Origin: Chrysomallon squamiferum
Taxonomy: Eukaryota > Mollusca > Gastropoda > Neomphalida > Peltospiridae
Length of the DNA stretch: 64,000 nt
NCBI GenBank assembly: GCA_012295275.1
Contig: CM022665.1
Location: forward strand, 35,537,022-35,601,021
Direction of reading: 5' to 3'
Shown here one piece after another: positions 11,124 to 28,925 of this stretch. A model generated the notes under the pieces. The model saw nothing but the letters and a program-made list of their open reading frames with translations. It was not told where the DNA came from and did no database searches. The stretch's first letter is position 1, and the number at the start of each line of letters is the position of its first letter. The position numbers and the translations under genes are program-made.

Positions 11124-13418
11124 TGATAATCTTTATTAAAAAAAGGACAAATATCTAACAAACTAATATCTATCTATATTTTTCATTTCCATTTTATACA
11201 AACGAGAATGGTAATTACTTTCATGACAAAAAGGCACATTTTATAGGATTTTAGCAGTATTTCATTATTTTTCGTTATTTGTTTCAGAAGAAATTTGTTC
11301 TTTGGCAATTTGTAATCAGAATATGTATTTAGAAAGTAGTATTCAGTCTTGAATGGAAGTTTGACATTTATTAACGTAAATTACAGCAAAGGGAATGCAT
11401 GGCCTGAACGAATCGATGATACATGATTCAAAGTAAAATAAAGAGGCTGAATAAATATAGGTTAAATTTATCGAAAAACATCCTTCTTTGTATGACAATA
11501 TCATTACTATTACTAATACTGTGCTATTACTGTTACTACTGCTACTACTGTCACTATTACTACTAATGATAATAGTAAAAGGAACAAGATGTGACTAAGT
11601 AGCCACTGCGTCACTTCAAGTGTTGAAATTTACGAAATCAGTTTGCTTTTTCGTGTATAATTATTGTATAATTGTGATATATAGCAACTTTTATACCATT
11701 GTCCTTCTGTGTGAACGTTATACACTGAAATACATTCCATGCTTTGTCAGAATGAACAACAATAATAATTCAAAAATATTCATTAAGTTCTGTTATTATT
11801 TGCTTAGTCCTTAATTACCAAAAAGACATGGACGTTTCTTTCATTCATCAGCTTTCCCGGTCAGCAATATTTTTCGGATGGAAACTGAAGTAAATCGTAC
11901 GATCACCTGACATGGTTGTTAAAGTTGATATGTTTAGTTGATAGTGGACAGACAGTATAAGAATAAGAGACAAGATAAAAGAGTAGAAGATAAGAAATCA
12001 AGAAAAAGTGACGTGGAGTCTTTACATGGAAGAACGTGAGGTAGAAGATTCCTGTTACTGTTGTACCTACCAGCATTAAGCCGTAACTGTTTTAAAACTC
12101 AAGAGTTAGTATGCGATTTGTGTTTCCATTAGTTTATAAACACTTTAATTTTATTCTTTTAAAGATTATGTAAATGTTAAATTTTTAACTACACGACAGC
12201 TGGATCCTGTGTTGTAAGAATGAAAAATTGTATAAAATTGGATTGAAAATACAGTCACGATACAAACCACTCTGATGGAACTATTTTAATAACAATAGAA
12301 ATAATTTGTTGGATGATATTAAGTTGGCTCTGTGTATTCATTCTGACAAAGTAATAAATATTCTATACTACATAATACACTAATATAAGGAAACAAGAAT
12401 AAAGGTGGCGCCACTGTACCGATTGCACGACCAATTGTATTAGATACAAATGATCTTTAAATGCAGTTTCTCACAGTTTAGAAAATATATATCATGCCAC
12501 TAGGAAGACACAACGAAAGAGAAATAGAAAAACTCAGCATAATCAAGAGAAAAAAGAAAAAGAAGAAAATAAAGCAATTAAATTGACCTACAATTAGATC
12601 TGCGAATTCTTCAGGTATAATCCCACGTTCAGTGTCGCGTCTATTGCTAAATTGTTAGCGAATCCCAAGAAAACATGCTTCTTTTGTCAAATTTACTAAA
12701 TCCCCTTTTTTTGTGTTGTAACTTCAAACACGTGTTCCACTTGTCCAATCACACCGAGGAAAGTCAGACAGATCCTAATGAAGCAAAATTTCTAAACTGT
12801 TTGAAATTCAGAACGAGTTGGTTCGCTTACATAAAGTGAAAATTGTATAATTACATTTTTACAATTAAGTTTAGTCTGGTGAAATTTCTTAAGCTGAAGA
12901 TTACCAAGGATTTGTTAACTCTCTCACGTCTCTTGCGATTTGAAATTACTTCAAAGTCGCAACGAAATCTTCTTTAGAAAAAAAAAAAAAGGAGACATTC
13001 TTGAAATTCTAAAGGTCAGGCTCAAGTTTAAAATTCTGAGTGTAAGTTCCCTTGAGGTTAGAAGAAATCTATGTTTAGTTACAGTTCTGAAAAAAAGAGA
13101 AAAAAAAGCAATAAAATGTCGTTTAATCAGTGGCAATCAGATGCTAAAACATATGAGTACCATGACACTTATTCAATGAATCTTGAAAAGGAAACCTAGT
13201 GCCACCAGAACAAGTATAATACGCTGAACGGTGTCTAGAGAAAAGAGTTTTATAGGTTTCATGTCTTGTATAACAGTCTGGTTGTTTAGTTGTTTTCAAA
13301 ACAATTTCCTGTTAGAGGATTAGATTAGACACAAAGAAATCATTTAAGCACAACGAATACGTAATTTTTGGCCAAGGTATTTAATGTTAAACTTGAAATA
13401 TATGCTTTGATTAAAATA
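11121..13418. other. Unassigned AT-rich sequence, 2.3 kb
   Basis: Contains decayed ACT/TAC triplets at about 11495-11575 and an AG-rich patch near 12535-12575. The 79-codon frame at 12940-13179 spans an A-run and has no recognisable similarity. No gene is seen. Confidence 0.45.
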
Positions 13419-13419
13419 A

Positions 13420-13455
<36 letters not shown>

Positions 13456-13467
13456 AAAAAAAAAAAA
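13419..13467. repeat. (AAT)n followed by poly-A
   Basis: AAT units to about 13444, then an uninterrupted A-run to 13467. No retrocopy is recognised upstream. Confidence 0.92.
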
Positions 13468-15224
13468 CGTAAACGAAAATGGACTGTTGTACTAAATTTC
13501 TCTTACTTTTATTTTAAAATATTCAGTAAATGGGAAGTCTCCTTCAAAGTTATATGTTATGCTTAGCTGAGCCGAGCTGTATTTCTGTAACACTTTTTCT
13601 GTACACGTGCAGTGATTACTATTCTAGTCACGTGTGAACTGTCACTAAGGTTGCGTGAATCGTATTACGTGTAACATTACTAACGCATAACGTTTGCCAA
13701 GACTTTATTATTTCCAGATGTGGTCAGAAAATGAGGTTACAAAATAGTGTGATAATATTTCTATACACTCTCTCTCTCTCTCATGGTACTTTTTCGATTA
13801 GTCAGAGATTTTTTTTTTTTTCATGCACTTTCCCCTAATCATGAAGCAATGACTATGGCAATAAATAACCGATGAAGAATGATCCACAAATAGGTATTCT
13901 TGTACTATATTATAAATATAGTAGAAATAAACCAAATAGAAATATGACCATTTTGAACCTATCAAGGAAACATAGTAAAATGAAACAGCTTCTTTGTGAA
14001 AAAGTTATCTGTGATAAACATCTTTCACAAGACTATTTAAAATACATCTTTCCGTGAATGTGTTTAAAAATAACATCTGCTGTGCCTGCACATTTTCCTC
14101 TGATATTTGAAATGACCTTCATCCTTTGCAAAGTATTTTGGTTAGGGTTTTCTTCACTTACATAAACCCGAGTAGTCATAGCCAGTGATCTAGACGGTTG
14201 ATAATTGTCTGTCTATGAAATGTCACTCAAATGGCAAATCTATCAACTATGTTATATATTTTTTCACCACGTTTACAGGAATGAGAGGGGAAGGCAAAAA
14301 TGGATATAGTATTGTAACAATGTTGTAACAAAATGAAACATACAGGGAACAAATTTGTGTAGATTTCAGAAAATAACAGTAAAATGAATGAAAGAAGGAA
14401 CGAACAAACAAACAGTCTTAACGAAAAGTACGAATAAATAAATTTAATGAAGGTCATGAAAGTTTTACCTAAAAATCAGAATAATGTTGAAAACGAAGTT
14501 TTTTCTTTTTTGGATTAAGGATCATTAATTTAGAGAGTGCAAAAAAATACTAGTTTAATTTATATATAATTTGTTTTATCGAATGTTCACTTACGTTGAC
14601 GTATAATACCATATAGCTGGTCACTGAAGATTTCGAATAAAAATCAACCTGTATTTATTTAATGATACACTAACACATTTATTATTAAGGATACAAATAA
14701 TATATGGTTTCTGTAATAATAGCTGGGGAGAACAAACCCGCATTACATATAATCTTTGAATTCTTACACCGACTGAAGTAATACTACTTATCATGAACAC
14801 TTAAAATAAAGATGGTTTTTTTATATATTATCTTCTAATTACTTGATATGTTTGTTTTTAAAAATTATTCTTGTTATTCTAAGCCACTGATCACAGTGTG
14901 CAGTTCTGTATCAAGTATATTCATTATAACATGGGAAAAAAATAACTACAAGATAATAAGGTAGATTTCAGGTGTATACTATCAACATTCTTTTGGATTT
15001 CTAGGTGCATTTGCCTTGTGAATACGGAGTTTGTTATATCAGATATGTACCGAAAATAAAGGAATGAGAGGAAAAATCTGTCTACTTTACTGGATTGTTT
15101 TTTTGTAAAAAGATACTGTATAAAATAAATCAGTTAAGCCAATGATTTACAGACATTCTGACATGATGACTTACTAAATTAGTGTAGTAATCTGTGAGGC
15201 TTTCAGGATCAGTGTTGGAGAAAA
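13468..15224. other. Unassigned AT-rich sequence
   Basis: Unique apart from a short CT run near 13768 and T-runs near 13809. No frame of interest. Confidence 0.45.
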
Positions 15225-15239
15225 GAGATAGATAGATTA

Positions 15240-15299
<60 letters not shown>

Positions 15300-15340
15300 T
15301 AGATAGATAGATAGATAGTAGATATAGGTATAGATATATA
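15225..15340. repeat. (GATA)n microsatellite
   Basis: GATA tetranucleotides with two TAGTAGATA interruptions, near 15300 and 15318. Confidence 0.95.
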
Positions 15341-15417
15341 CATACATAAAGAGATAGAGAGAGAAAGACAGAAACACACAGAAACAGAACAAAAGAGAAT
15401 CAACGTTAGAGAGAGAA

Positions 15418-19480
<4,063 letters not shown>

Positions 19481-19494
19481 GATTATCTTCTTTA

Positions 19495-19660
19495 TTGCAT
19501 ATTATTGTTGTTGTTGCTGTTTGTTTTTGGCAATTGTTTTATTACAGTTGTTTGTATGTTGTTATTATTATTATTGTTGCTGTTGTTGTTGCTGTTGTTA
19601 TTCTTGTAATATTAATTATTGTTTTTTTTTTATCATCACCATCTCCATTATCACCGTCAT
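19495..19660. repeat. Decayed (TTG/TTA)n triplet region
   Basis: Interrupted TTG and TTA triplets followed by ATC/ACC triplets. It produces spurious Val/Cys/Tyr-rich frames. Confidence 0.7.
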
Positions 19661-20392
19661 CTAATAGTTGTCTGTTGGGATTTGTTTCAATGAGATATTT
19701 CTTTGATAACTGAATTTACAGCAGCACTGGGTTTTTTTTAAATAAATCGAATAAGAAATTTTTTCAAACATTCATTTGTAATAGATTTAATTCACATTAT
19801 GCACCATCTGGTGGTCTCTGATAATTTATCAAAACAGCAGCGTACAACAGATGCTGTCGATAAGGGGAAAATGGAGACGTTAGTAGAAAGAACACAAGTT
19901 TTACAATGTTGTTACAGCTGAACTTGCCAAAAACAGTATACATAGTAGTTAACAGATATATTTTGCAACAATTGTCTTTCATTTCTGTTTCATTTCTTAC
20001 ATCTGCAAAAGCGTATGTAATATTCTATTTTTATCTTTAAACGTTCCTGAAGAGAAGACACACAGACATAATCCATAATCCCATTCCCTATAAACAGTGT
20101 ATCATTAAATGACAGACTGAGTGGCTGACGGAATGGATGAGTGAATGATTGATTGAATGATTGAATGAATGAATAAATCGATAAATGAATAAACAAATAA
20201 AATAAAATAAAATAAAGAGACTATATAGGAAAAGATACTTTTGATTTACGGTATTCAAATCATGGTCCAAAACGTAGATAATTTATTCAGCCTCTTGTTT
20301 AATACTGAGCATGCCATCGAAGAACTTCTGTTGTCTTCAGGAGGCGACATGAATGATGTCTAGTTGATAATTGAACATCAGTTACTGATTTA
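19661..20392. other. Unassigned sequence with TGAATGAT-type units
   Basis: Contains loosely repeated TGAATGAATGATTGA units at about 20125-20180 and an AAAAT run near 20200. Otherwise unique. Confidence 0.45.
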
Positions 20393-20414
20393 ATATATAT
20401 ATATATATGTATGT

Positions 20415-20505
<91 letters not shown>
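20393..20505. repeat. (TA)n then (AG)n microsatellite
   Basis: TA run from 20393 to 20408, a short GTATGTATAC junction, then an uninterrupted 87-bp AG tract (20419-20505). Confidence 0.96.
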
Positions 20506-20508
<3 letters not shown>

Positions 20509-21713
20509 CTGCCAGCGCTCCGTGGTCTATTCTTCGATTAACAGTAAAGAATCTTTTTTCATGCACCTTATCCTTGACAGAAATGCACGTAAACTGCGAG
20601 TACTGAAGAGGTCTGCTCATTATTGTGATGATCCAGTGGATATAAACGGTCTTAAAGGATGGTGTGTTTCTGGCTTTATAGCTTCCTGCAAAGTTCTTAG
20701 CTGGATTCTAAACCTCAAAACATACTAACCTAAAATCGCAATTAAATATCGAGGTCGCTATTTTGCAAACTGCCTGTTGTGCACTTGCTATCGAATTTCC
20801 ACCCTTATCTGACGTGAACCGATTCCCTGAGGCGACTTGGTCGTTATCACTCTCTGATTGATCAGTTTATTATCGGCGTAGTCAGAGACGAATTACTGAT
20901 TAATACATTGTCCAGTCATTAGCACAGGGGTACGAGCAAAGATTAATGTTACAATCGTGACGTTATCTGCAGCGGCATCACTGCGTTACTCCATCAAAGA
21001 AAATCAGGGACGATAAAGACGTTGGGAAATTGCAGATAAAAACAGCAAAGTTAGAAAAATCGTGACCGGTCGACCTGAGAGATAAATAACACATTTGTCA
21101 GCTGGGTTAAAAACGTTGATCAGAAACGCTTCTTAAAATAGCTGTCTCCGTCTGATTACATTTTAAGCAATTAGACCAAATTGCCTAAAACAACCGTCTC
21201 CTTCCGCTGTGTAATAATAGTTTGTCCTTGTGCTTTTATACTCAGGCTTTGTTTATTTTGCAGTTATCTCATTTCATTACTTTATTATTTATTCTAGACT
21301 GAATATCGGCTATTTCTATGTTGTGTTTGTTTGGGTTGTTACAAATGCTATTGTTACCATATTTATTCCTTTTGTTGTTGCCGTTCTTTTACGTTTCTTT
21401 AGAATATCATTTCGCTTTTGATATCGGTTACGACATGCGAAATATTAAAAACAGGTATGAATCATTACATTTTTGTCTGTTTTGTAAATACGAAACTTGC
21501 TGATTCACTATGTTGCTTTATGTAAAGAAAGACTTGATTTTATGATGAATCTTATAATAAAACAGATATAATTATAAAACAATCCAGCAGAGAGACAGTG
21601 AAAAACCAGAAACATTATTATAATTTCATCAAATATGTTTTTGCATGAGTGTGCATGTGTCCACATGTATGTATGTGTGAATATATGTACATAACACTGG
21701 TAATTGTGTTATA
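20506..21713. other. Repeat-free, GC-richer island and flank
   Basis: From about 20510 to 21200 the sequence is free of simple repeats and richer in CpG than its flanks. A frame open from the GA tract to 20728 has no recognisable domain. It could be a conserved non-coding element or simply unique sequence. 21200-21713 is T-rich and unassigned. Confidence 0.4.
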
Positions 21714-21753
21714 CGTGTGTGTGTGTGTGTGTCTGTGTGCGTGTGTGTGTGTT
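21714..21753. repeat. (GT)n microsatellite
   Basis: GT dinucleotides with TC and GC interruptions. Confidence 0.9.
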
Positions 21754-24700
21754 TGAGAGACAGAGCAAAACAAGTCATTATTGTAATTCCACATACTATG
21801 ACTTTCTTATTTAACATTATTTATTTCTTATCAAATCTTCAAATACTTCACTAAAAGTTACCTCCCTGGTATAAATTTTACACAAAGTAACGCGCAGGAT
21901 GTCACTGTACGTACAACATGTTCACTACGCTGATGTTCTCTCACGACAAACGCCTATACTATTTTCATTCTTCTCACCTTCCCTGCTCTCGAATCTATTT
22001 TCTTCAAGAAGCATCTTGAGAGAAGAGAACAGAAAACTAATATAAATAGCACGCAGAAGAAAACCAAAGCTGTCTTTCCAGAATGTGTGACAAGTTCATT
22101 CAATTTTGTCTATGCGAGTGAAATAATTGCTAAAATAATCTGAAGATTTGAAAATTTCTGCTGATCGATTTCAAGGAATAAAAAAAACAGACACAAATTT
22201 CACATCTCACTAACTTTCTCACTTTTTTGCCACCTGTGAATTCCACTGTGAAATTAATAACTTGGAAGGTTTGGCTTTTTAAAGAACCAGCCTTTAAGTT
22301 CAACTGTGTGTAGGTAATTTGTCAAATGAAAGATAAGATGGTAGCCCTCTGTAATTATTTCCCCCTGTTTGTAAAGTCAGCTGTATGATACTGAATGGTG
22401 CCAGTTTAAAAAGAAAGACACCAGCGCTGTTATCACACGGCCAATTTAGAACTCTTATTTCAGAAACATTATCTGCAGAAATATTTACATTTTTAGACTG
22501 AAATCAAAATGTGTTGCCGTCTTTTACGCGACTTCAAAGTTCCTTAATAAATTTGATTTTAATTTATAGTTTCAGCGTTACCAAAAATAGAAATCCGTAG
22601 CCATCATTAAAAAATCTGGTTCCCACAGCATCATTTTAATAGAATATATATTTTTTTCCTTTTTTTTTTTTCTTTTTTTTTCCGCCGGTGAATATAACTT
22701 TCGAAATGTTACGATGCCATTTAATAATTAGTTTTATATTCAGCGTGGGCTGGTGCTATCTCGTTTCAGTTTAATTCTGTGTTCAGGTCGGAGAGACTGT
22801 CTTTCAAAATAGTCCATGTTCTAAGATTTTATTTCCGTACGCTGACGCTGATAAATCAAATGCAGTGGCATGGATGTTTATATAAAGTTGTTAATGGTGT
22901 AAAGAAAAAGAAAATGAATACTTTGTTTCCGTCAGATGTTTTTTTTTAGAATATTAAAACTGTTTAGTGCACAAGTTTAAGCGTTTAAATATTATTGGTT
23001 CATATACAGTTATTGTACAGATCTCAAGCACATAATATTAATTACACGAACTTCGAGTATTTTATAGATGATAATACTGAAGATACTATGATAAAGAAGA
23101 AAGAGGAGAAGAAGTATTAATAGAAGAAGAAGCAGTAGGCGTACTGGTAGTAATAGTAATAATATTAGAAAATAAACATTATTGTTAACAGCTGAAAGAT
23201 TGGTAGCAGAAGCAGCGTCTGAAGTAGCAGACGTGGTAATAGTATCACTGTAAATAAAACAGTGATAACAGCTACAACAAGGAAGCTGACAGATTTAAAA
23301 AAAAACCAGTGATGATAATGACAACATCACTTTGATTCAGCAGCAACTGGAACACAAAATTCCTCTAGATAAATTTCCTGCTGCGAGATCTCATTCCAAA
23401 TTTTAATTCAGCTATACTCGGACTGACCCTTTTCTTGTCCTAATTTCCACTGTTTTTGTATTACTCCCACCACCCACTGGGGCAGTAATGTGACTGACAA
23501 AACTTTATTACAACCCCAGGCCCTGCATCCATGACAGAAGAGAAGGCAGCACTAATTGCGCGGAGACACGATGGAGACAGACTTGCCCAGGGACATCGTC
23601 TTAATAAGATGTGTTGTGTGATGCTCAAGGAAAAGTCATCCTAGATTGTTTTCATATCGCATTTATTCGCTAAGTCACTTGGAAAGACTCGTTTAGCTAG
23701 TGTTGTTATTGGATAAGACAAGAAAGAGGAATTCTTCATCTTTTTTTTTTTGGTATTGTTATTGAACGACAGTAGAGGCAACTGGGTACATTCTGTGAAA
23801 TGTAAGAATACCGAAGAATTGAAGATTAATGGTAACGCGTCAGTGTTATGTCTTTGACCTCAAAAACAACAACATAATAATACAAAAATATGTAACCAAA
23901 CAATATCAACAATAACAGTACCAAGTCCCCTATAATATTAGATTTAGAGTGTAACGGAAAACTACCAATGTCGTTGTTAAGTATTCGACTTACTAAGTAA
24001 CAAGCACTCTTTCAAAAGCACCTTTCAAAACATGACATTAATTATTGACAGGGGAAATAAACTGATTAAGGAAGTTGAGAAGTTAGAAAAGAGAAACTGC
24101 TTAGAGTATATTGTCAGCTTTGAATTTAGAATACCGAACTAAATTGATATTTCTCTTTAAAACTGCAGAACATTCATCAACGTTAAAGCACTTTAAAAGA
24201 TGATATTCATAGTTATGACACTTTAAAAACCTTCGGGAATTTTAGCATGAAATTACAATTTATGCACGAAGTTCAAATTTTGATTGATGACGCCATACAA
24301 AATTAATTAATTTTCTGTATGAACTTCAAACGTGTGTTACATCTCTGGTATTATATGAGTTGACGTGTCCACCATGCTGGAAACTTACTTATCTCTAAAC
24401 CATGCAGATTTAACACCTGACAAAACAAGAGTCACAACGATTAACAAAGTTTTTCATTAAACAGAAATACACCTAATACGCGTAAATTGTTAGTCTGCGT
24501 GGAAATCCACTGTTTTGTTTACTTCGTTACAACCCGAAGGTATGTCATGTAATTTGGCTATTCTCCGAGTCGACGTGAGCCGAGACTAGGCAAACAGTCA
24601 TCAAGAAAGCAAACATTTCGCTCTACTCTTAACTGGAATCCCAGGCCTGATGGAAGACGAAATCAGAACCTTGGAAATAATCGAAATTAGTTAATGCGTA

Positions 24701-25540
24701 AACAGCATTGGCGATATACCTACTCATTGATTGGTTTTATCCCGGGATTTTCAACTCATAGCTCAAATATACAGTTTCAGAAGGAATCTCCTTTTTTCTC
24801 GGTCGATATAAAACTCGCTTAAAGGCAAATGAACTTGAGAACAGCAAACTGGAAGGTTTGGTAAGAAGGCGTGTGATTTATGAAACTTTTATAAAGTTTG
24901 GAAACGGCACAGCATTCTTCACGTACTTGTAGCAATACATAACGAGTTAAAAAGCCACCATTCAAATATTTAAGAATTATACACATAAACATTGCAGATA
25001 AATTGAGTGAGATATTAATTTAGCCTGTCATGTGTATTTGGATTGATTGTCGATGGTAGATAAGTCGAATTTAACAGATACATTTACAAGCAATGGCCGT
25101 ATTTCAATTACCAGATGCATTTTAAAGAAATTGGGATTAAAATATCACTAATAATAAAATCAATAAAAACTTGGACATTACAGGAGGCGCTTTTAGTAAT
25201 ATTACATTTCGTTACCCAGAAAGATCAATATAAAAGTAACCTGATACACTATCATAACATATACGTAGATAATTATAGTCGTATGACATCCGAAACAATT
25301 CATAGAGGTGATACTGTAGCTATTACAAACGGAGGGACAGTAGTATTATAATTCAATTTCTACCACGATCCATATAAAAAATAACAAGATATCATGTGTA
25401 ATCAAAGAACATAAGAAAAGTAAAACGACTGTAATTAATTACTAGCGTACTACTTATTTTGCTAATTGAAATTCTTCATCATCAACTGATTCTTCCACAA
25501 AAACCCCCCCAAAACCACCCAAAAACAAACCAATATTAAT
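21754..25540. other. 3.8-kb stretch, mostly unique, no gene seen
   Basis: Contains T-runs near 22655-22680 and decayed AGA/GTA triplets at about 23090-23260. Repeat-poor patches at 22080-22450, 23340-23700 and 24500-24900 have a more balanced composition. No frame has recognisable similarity. A C-rich and A-rich patch lies at 25497-25530, just before the 44-bp minisatellite. Confidence 0.45.
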
Positions 25541-26185
25541 ATTACAATTTACAACTTTGGAACATTCATATCCAAACCAAAAGTGTTATTACCAGTTACA
25601 GTTCTGGTCCATTTGTGTGTAACAAAACAGTGACATTGCAATTAATATTACTGGGCTGTTGGTAGTTAAAGTTGTGAAGTTACAAATTTTATTATTCAGA
25701 TGCTGGTACCTGAAACACCGAAACTACAAATTATATTATTGAAATAATGGTAGTTAAAACATTGACATTACAAATTATATTATTCGACTAACAATAATTA
25801 AAAGTGAAGTCACAAATTATATTATTCGAGTAAGTGTGGTTATAACAGTGAAATTAAAAATTATATCATTCGTCCTCTGGTAGTTTTTACGGCGAAGCTT
25901 CAGATTTTATTACTGGTCTATCTGTACTTAAAACAGCGAAGTTGTAAATTATTCCCTTGAGCTATCAGTAACAGAATGGTAATACTACAAATTTCTCCTA
26001 CGCCTCCAGTAGAAAAAACAACAACCAATAACATTACAAATTACATTGCAAGCGTTCTGTATGTAAATGAAGTTAAAACTTATTTTCTTGGTCTATCTGT
26101 AGTAAAACAGTGAAATTACAAATTATTATCTAACGCGATCAGTAGAAAACAGAGTTATTACAAATGACAACTTTGTACCATCAGC
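25541..26185. repeat. Decayed 44-bp minisatellite, about 14 copies
   Basis: An anchor ACAAATTATATTATTCG recurs, diverged, at roughly 25544, 25591, 25637, 25682, 25726, 25770, 25812, 25856, 25900, 25944, 25987, 26036, 26075, 26118 and 26160. Spacings are mostly 42-47 bp and several are exactly 44. The second half of each unit resembles GGTAGTTAAAACAGTGAAGT. Copies differ by several substitutions and small indels, so the array is old. It carries no conserved open frame, and 44 is not a multiple of 3. Confidence 0.85.
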
Positions 26186-28340
26186 ATCAAAACGGTCAGA
26201 CTGCTGGTTATGAGAAAGAGACATCAACATGAAGACTGTGAAGAGTATAATGAAGCCGCCAGGAATCAATAAATAAGAGTTGTCTTGTAACTACAGAACA
26301 ACCCATCTATTTTCAACAAGATCATCATCTACAGTCCAAATGAAGCATTTCATTAGGTCGATGGCACCATTTCGTCAATTTCAATTGAAAGACACTTCTT
26401 CTGATTTGTTTAGTGTACCAAGAACAATTTTCTTTTTTTAATGTCTGTATTTTGGATTACTACAGTCGACTACTTCGCAGTGTTGTAGAGATTTTTGTTT
26501 GTTTAATATTTAAACAAGCTGGGTCTAATTGATATTTTTTTTTCTTTATACAACCTTAAAATTATACGTTTGTGCTTTTCAGGCTGATTGAATGTGCATG
26601 TCTGTGTGTTTGTGTGTATGTGTGCGTGCGCCTTACTTTTTAAACAGCTGTTTGTCTGTGTGTCTGTAATTCTGTTATTGATTTATCTATATGTGTTTGG
26701 TAATTTCTGTTTATACTAACACATGTTAATGTTACATTCTGTAATGAAACGTTTTCACGAAATCTTAGAGACGTAAGATTCACTAAAGTTTTCAGGATAT
26801 CTAGTGGAAAATTATAGAATCATAATATCTACAGTTAGTTTTATTTCTTTTACACTGTAATACGAATACATCTGAAGCTATAGCGTTTCAGTTCCAGAAA
26901 CATACAACGGCAGACAAAATCACTTTTATTTTACACTTGTGTACTTATTTATAAAAAATCTACTGCGTTTTTGAGTTATTTAATAATATCTAGGTTTATC
27001 TGTGCTTAATTAATTCGTAAAACGATCATATTCGGGGCAATATTACAGATCATATTCTTTCATTATGGCAAATTTATTGCATGGCCAGATTTAAAAGAAT
27101 ATTATACAAGTTTTATTTGTGCACTGTAATTTTGTGACATGGTCACGTTTAGAGAAATATAAAAGTATTATAATTCGAAAATTTCTTCACGTAAATATGT
27201 CATTAAAAGAACAGCTTTCCAAGATTCTCTCTGCAAAATCCCATTTACGTTTTTACCCGCCTTTGTGTATCAAGGCAATGAAAGGAGCTTATTGACTTCT
27301 GAATATTGCACTAAATTATTTTCTGCCACTGGTGTCCTACCCAGCGAACTTTTCCTTAACAGCATATCATTCTATTAAGCACAGAGTACAAAATATGCAA
27401 CGGGGGCCACTATTACTTTTTATAGTGATAAAATCTATAAACGTTGAAGCGAACATTTCTCGAGGGAACCAGCTATTCTGCAGCCAGTGGAAGCAATTTG
27501 CATCTTTATGGTTGTGTCGTTCATAAACATGGTTAAGCTATTACTGCGGTACTGGTATAAAACAGAAGTGTTTCGTATAACATGGCTATGAAATTGTACG
27601 GACCTTGTCGAAATTTGAAATACAAGCCAATTAGGCCATTTGTTTTCTTCCTTTTTCCCCCTTTCTGTCTCCATTTTTTGTTTCCCTTCTTGTTTCATTT
27701 TCCTTTAATAAGTTTTAGTTTACAAAGTTAATAACTCAATGTTTTTCTGATTCAGAAATGCTAGGTCTAAAATTAGATAGAGTTCTTTTTCACGATTTGT
27801 AAAGTTTTATAGTTATTTATTATTTACTTTTATTACACAGAAAACATACTGCTGGTTTATGTTATTTCCAGCTGTCAGTGTTTTATTTTTAGATACATAT
27901 CGGCGTATGATCTATTGCTTAAAATCAGTCAGTTCGAAATATCATCTGGTCATCGAGTTTAACCTGCTTGTTTTTTTGGCTCGTGTATTTGTATCAGACA
28001 AAATAATACAACTCAAAACAGTATTCATGGAGAGTAACTTAACTACCTCACCTACGAACTCTCCGCTTTGTTGCAAATCGTCTACAGTCTTCTGACGTAA
28101 TTGTACACGAAAGCTTACGTGTACTTTCACTTGACGAATTTACGGAGATAAGCGATGTTTATACGTGACAGATGACAAATGAAAATAGTTGTTTTTTGTA
28201 AATCTGGTAGAAATACAAACTATCAAGAGTTGTGCTGAGTGAAAATCGTAGATCTGTCATGGCATTTAGGATTCAATATCTGCTACTGATGTACAGCTAT
28301 TACTGTTGTCTGCTGTGTCAACCAGTTTTTACTACTGATT
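26186..28340. other. Unassigned AT-rich sequence, 2.2 kb
   Basis: A GT-rich patch occurs at 26595-26630, and otherwise the sequence is unique. Overlapping frames at 27332-27698 and 27859-28130 on both strands show no recognisable domain. Confidence 0.45.
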
Positions 28341-28485
28341 ATAGTACTATTATTATTTCAGCTGCTATTACTTCTACAATTACTACTACAGCAATAACTG
28401 CTGTTGTTACGACTACAGCAACAACTACTACTACTACTACTCCCACCACTACAACTACTTACTACTAATATTAATACTAATAATA
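28341..28485. repeat. (ACT/TAC)n decayed triplet array
   Basis: ACT, ACA and ATT triplets across about 145 bp, clean at 28420-28470. It yields spurious poly-Thr and poly-Ser frames. Confidence 0.85.
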
Positions 28486-28800
28486 ATTGTATAAAAAAAA
28501 CCCAGCAATAACACACCTTTTTATCGATATAGGAAAGTTTCATGCAACAGTAGAAATGAAACAACAACAAACAACCCGCAGCACACACATACAAAAAAAA
28601 AAAAAAAAAAAAAATAAAAAAATAAAAATAAACAAAACCCTGAAAATGACCATCACCGCAACCAACACCATCACCACCAACAACCCCCCTAAAAGAAACC
28701 CAAAATACCCCAAACAAACAACCCACAACAAACAAAAAAACCGAAAGAAAAAAAAATTAACAAAAAGAAAAAAGAAGGAAAAAAGTAAAACCAATAACTG
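28486..28800. repeat. Strongly A/C-skewed low-complexity block with a long A-run
   Basis: Contains an A-run at about 28593-28614. From 28560 to 28795 the + strand is built almost entirely of A and C, with very few T or G. It is contiguous with the upstream triplet array. The long frames here (28487-28897 +, 28358-28851 -) are composition artefacts. Confidence 0.8.
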
Positions 28801-28925
28801 TAATCTAATGACGTGTAAACTTCTGGCAAATAATATCAAAGTGAAATACAAACGTGTAATATTATTATGTGTAGTTTGCCAAGCAACTGGCCGTTGAACA
28901 AATATATGTTAAAAATATATAATTA

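Noticed and set aside
28487-28897. 136-codon Lys/Thr/Asn-rich frame
   Set aside because: Composition is dictated by the A/C-rich block and A-run, with no domain and no support from a neighbouring exon.
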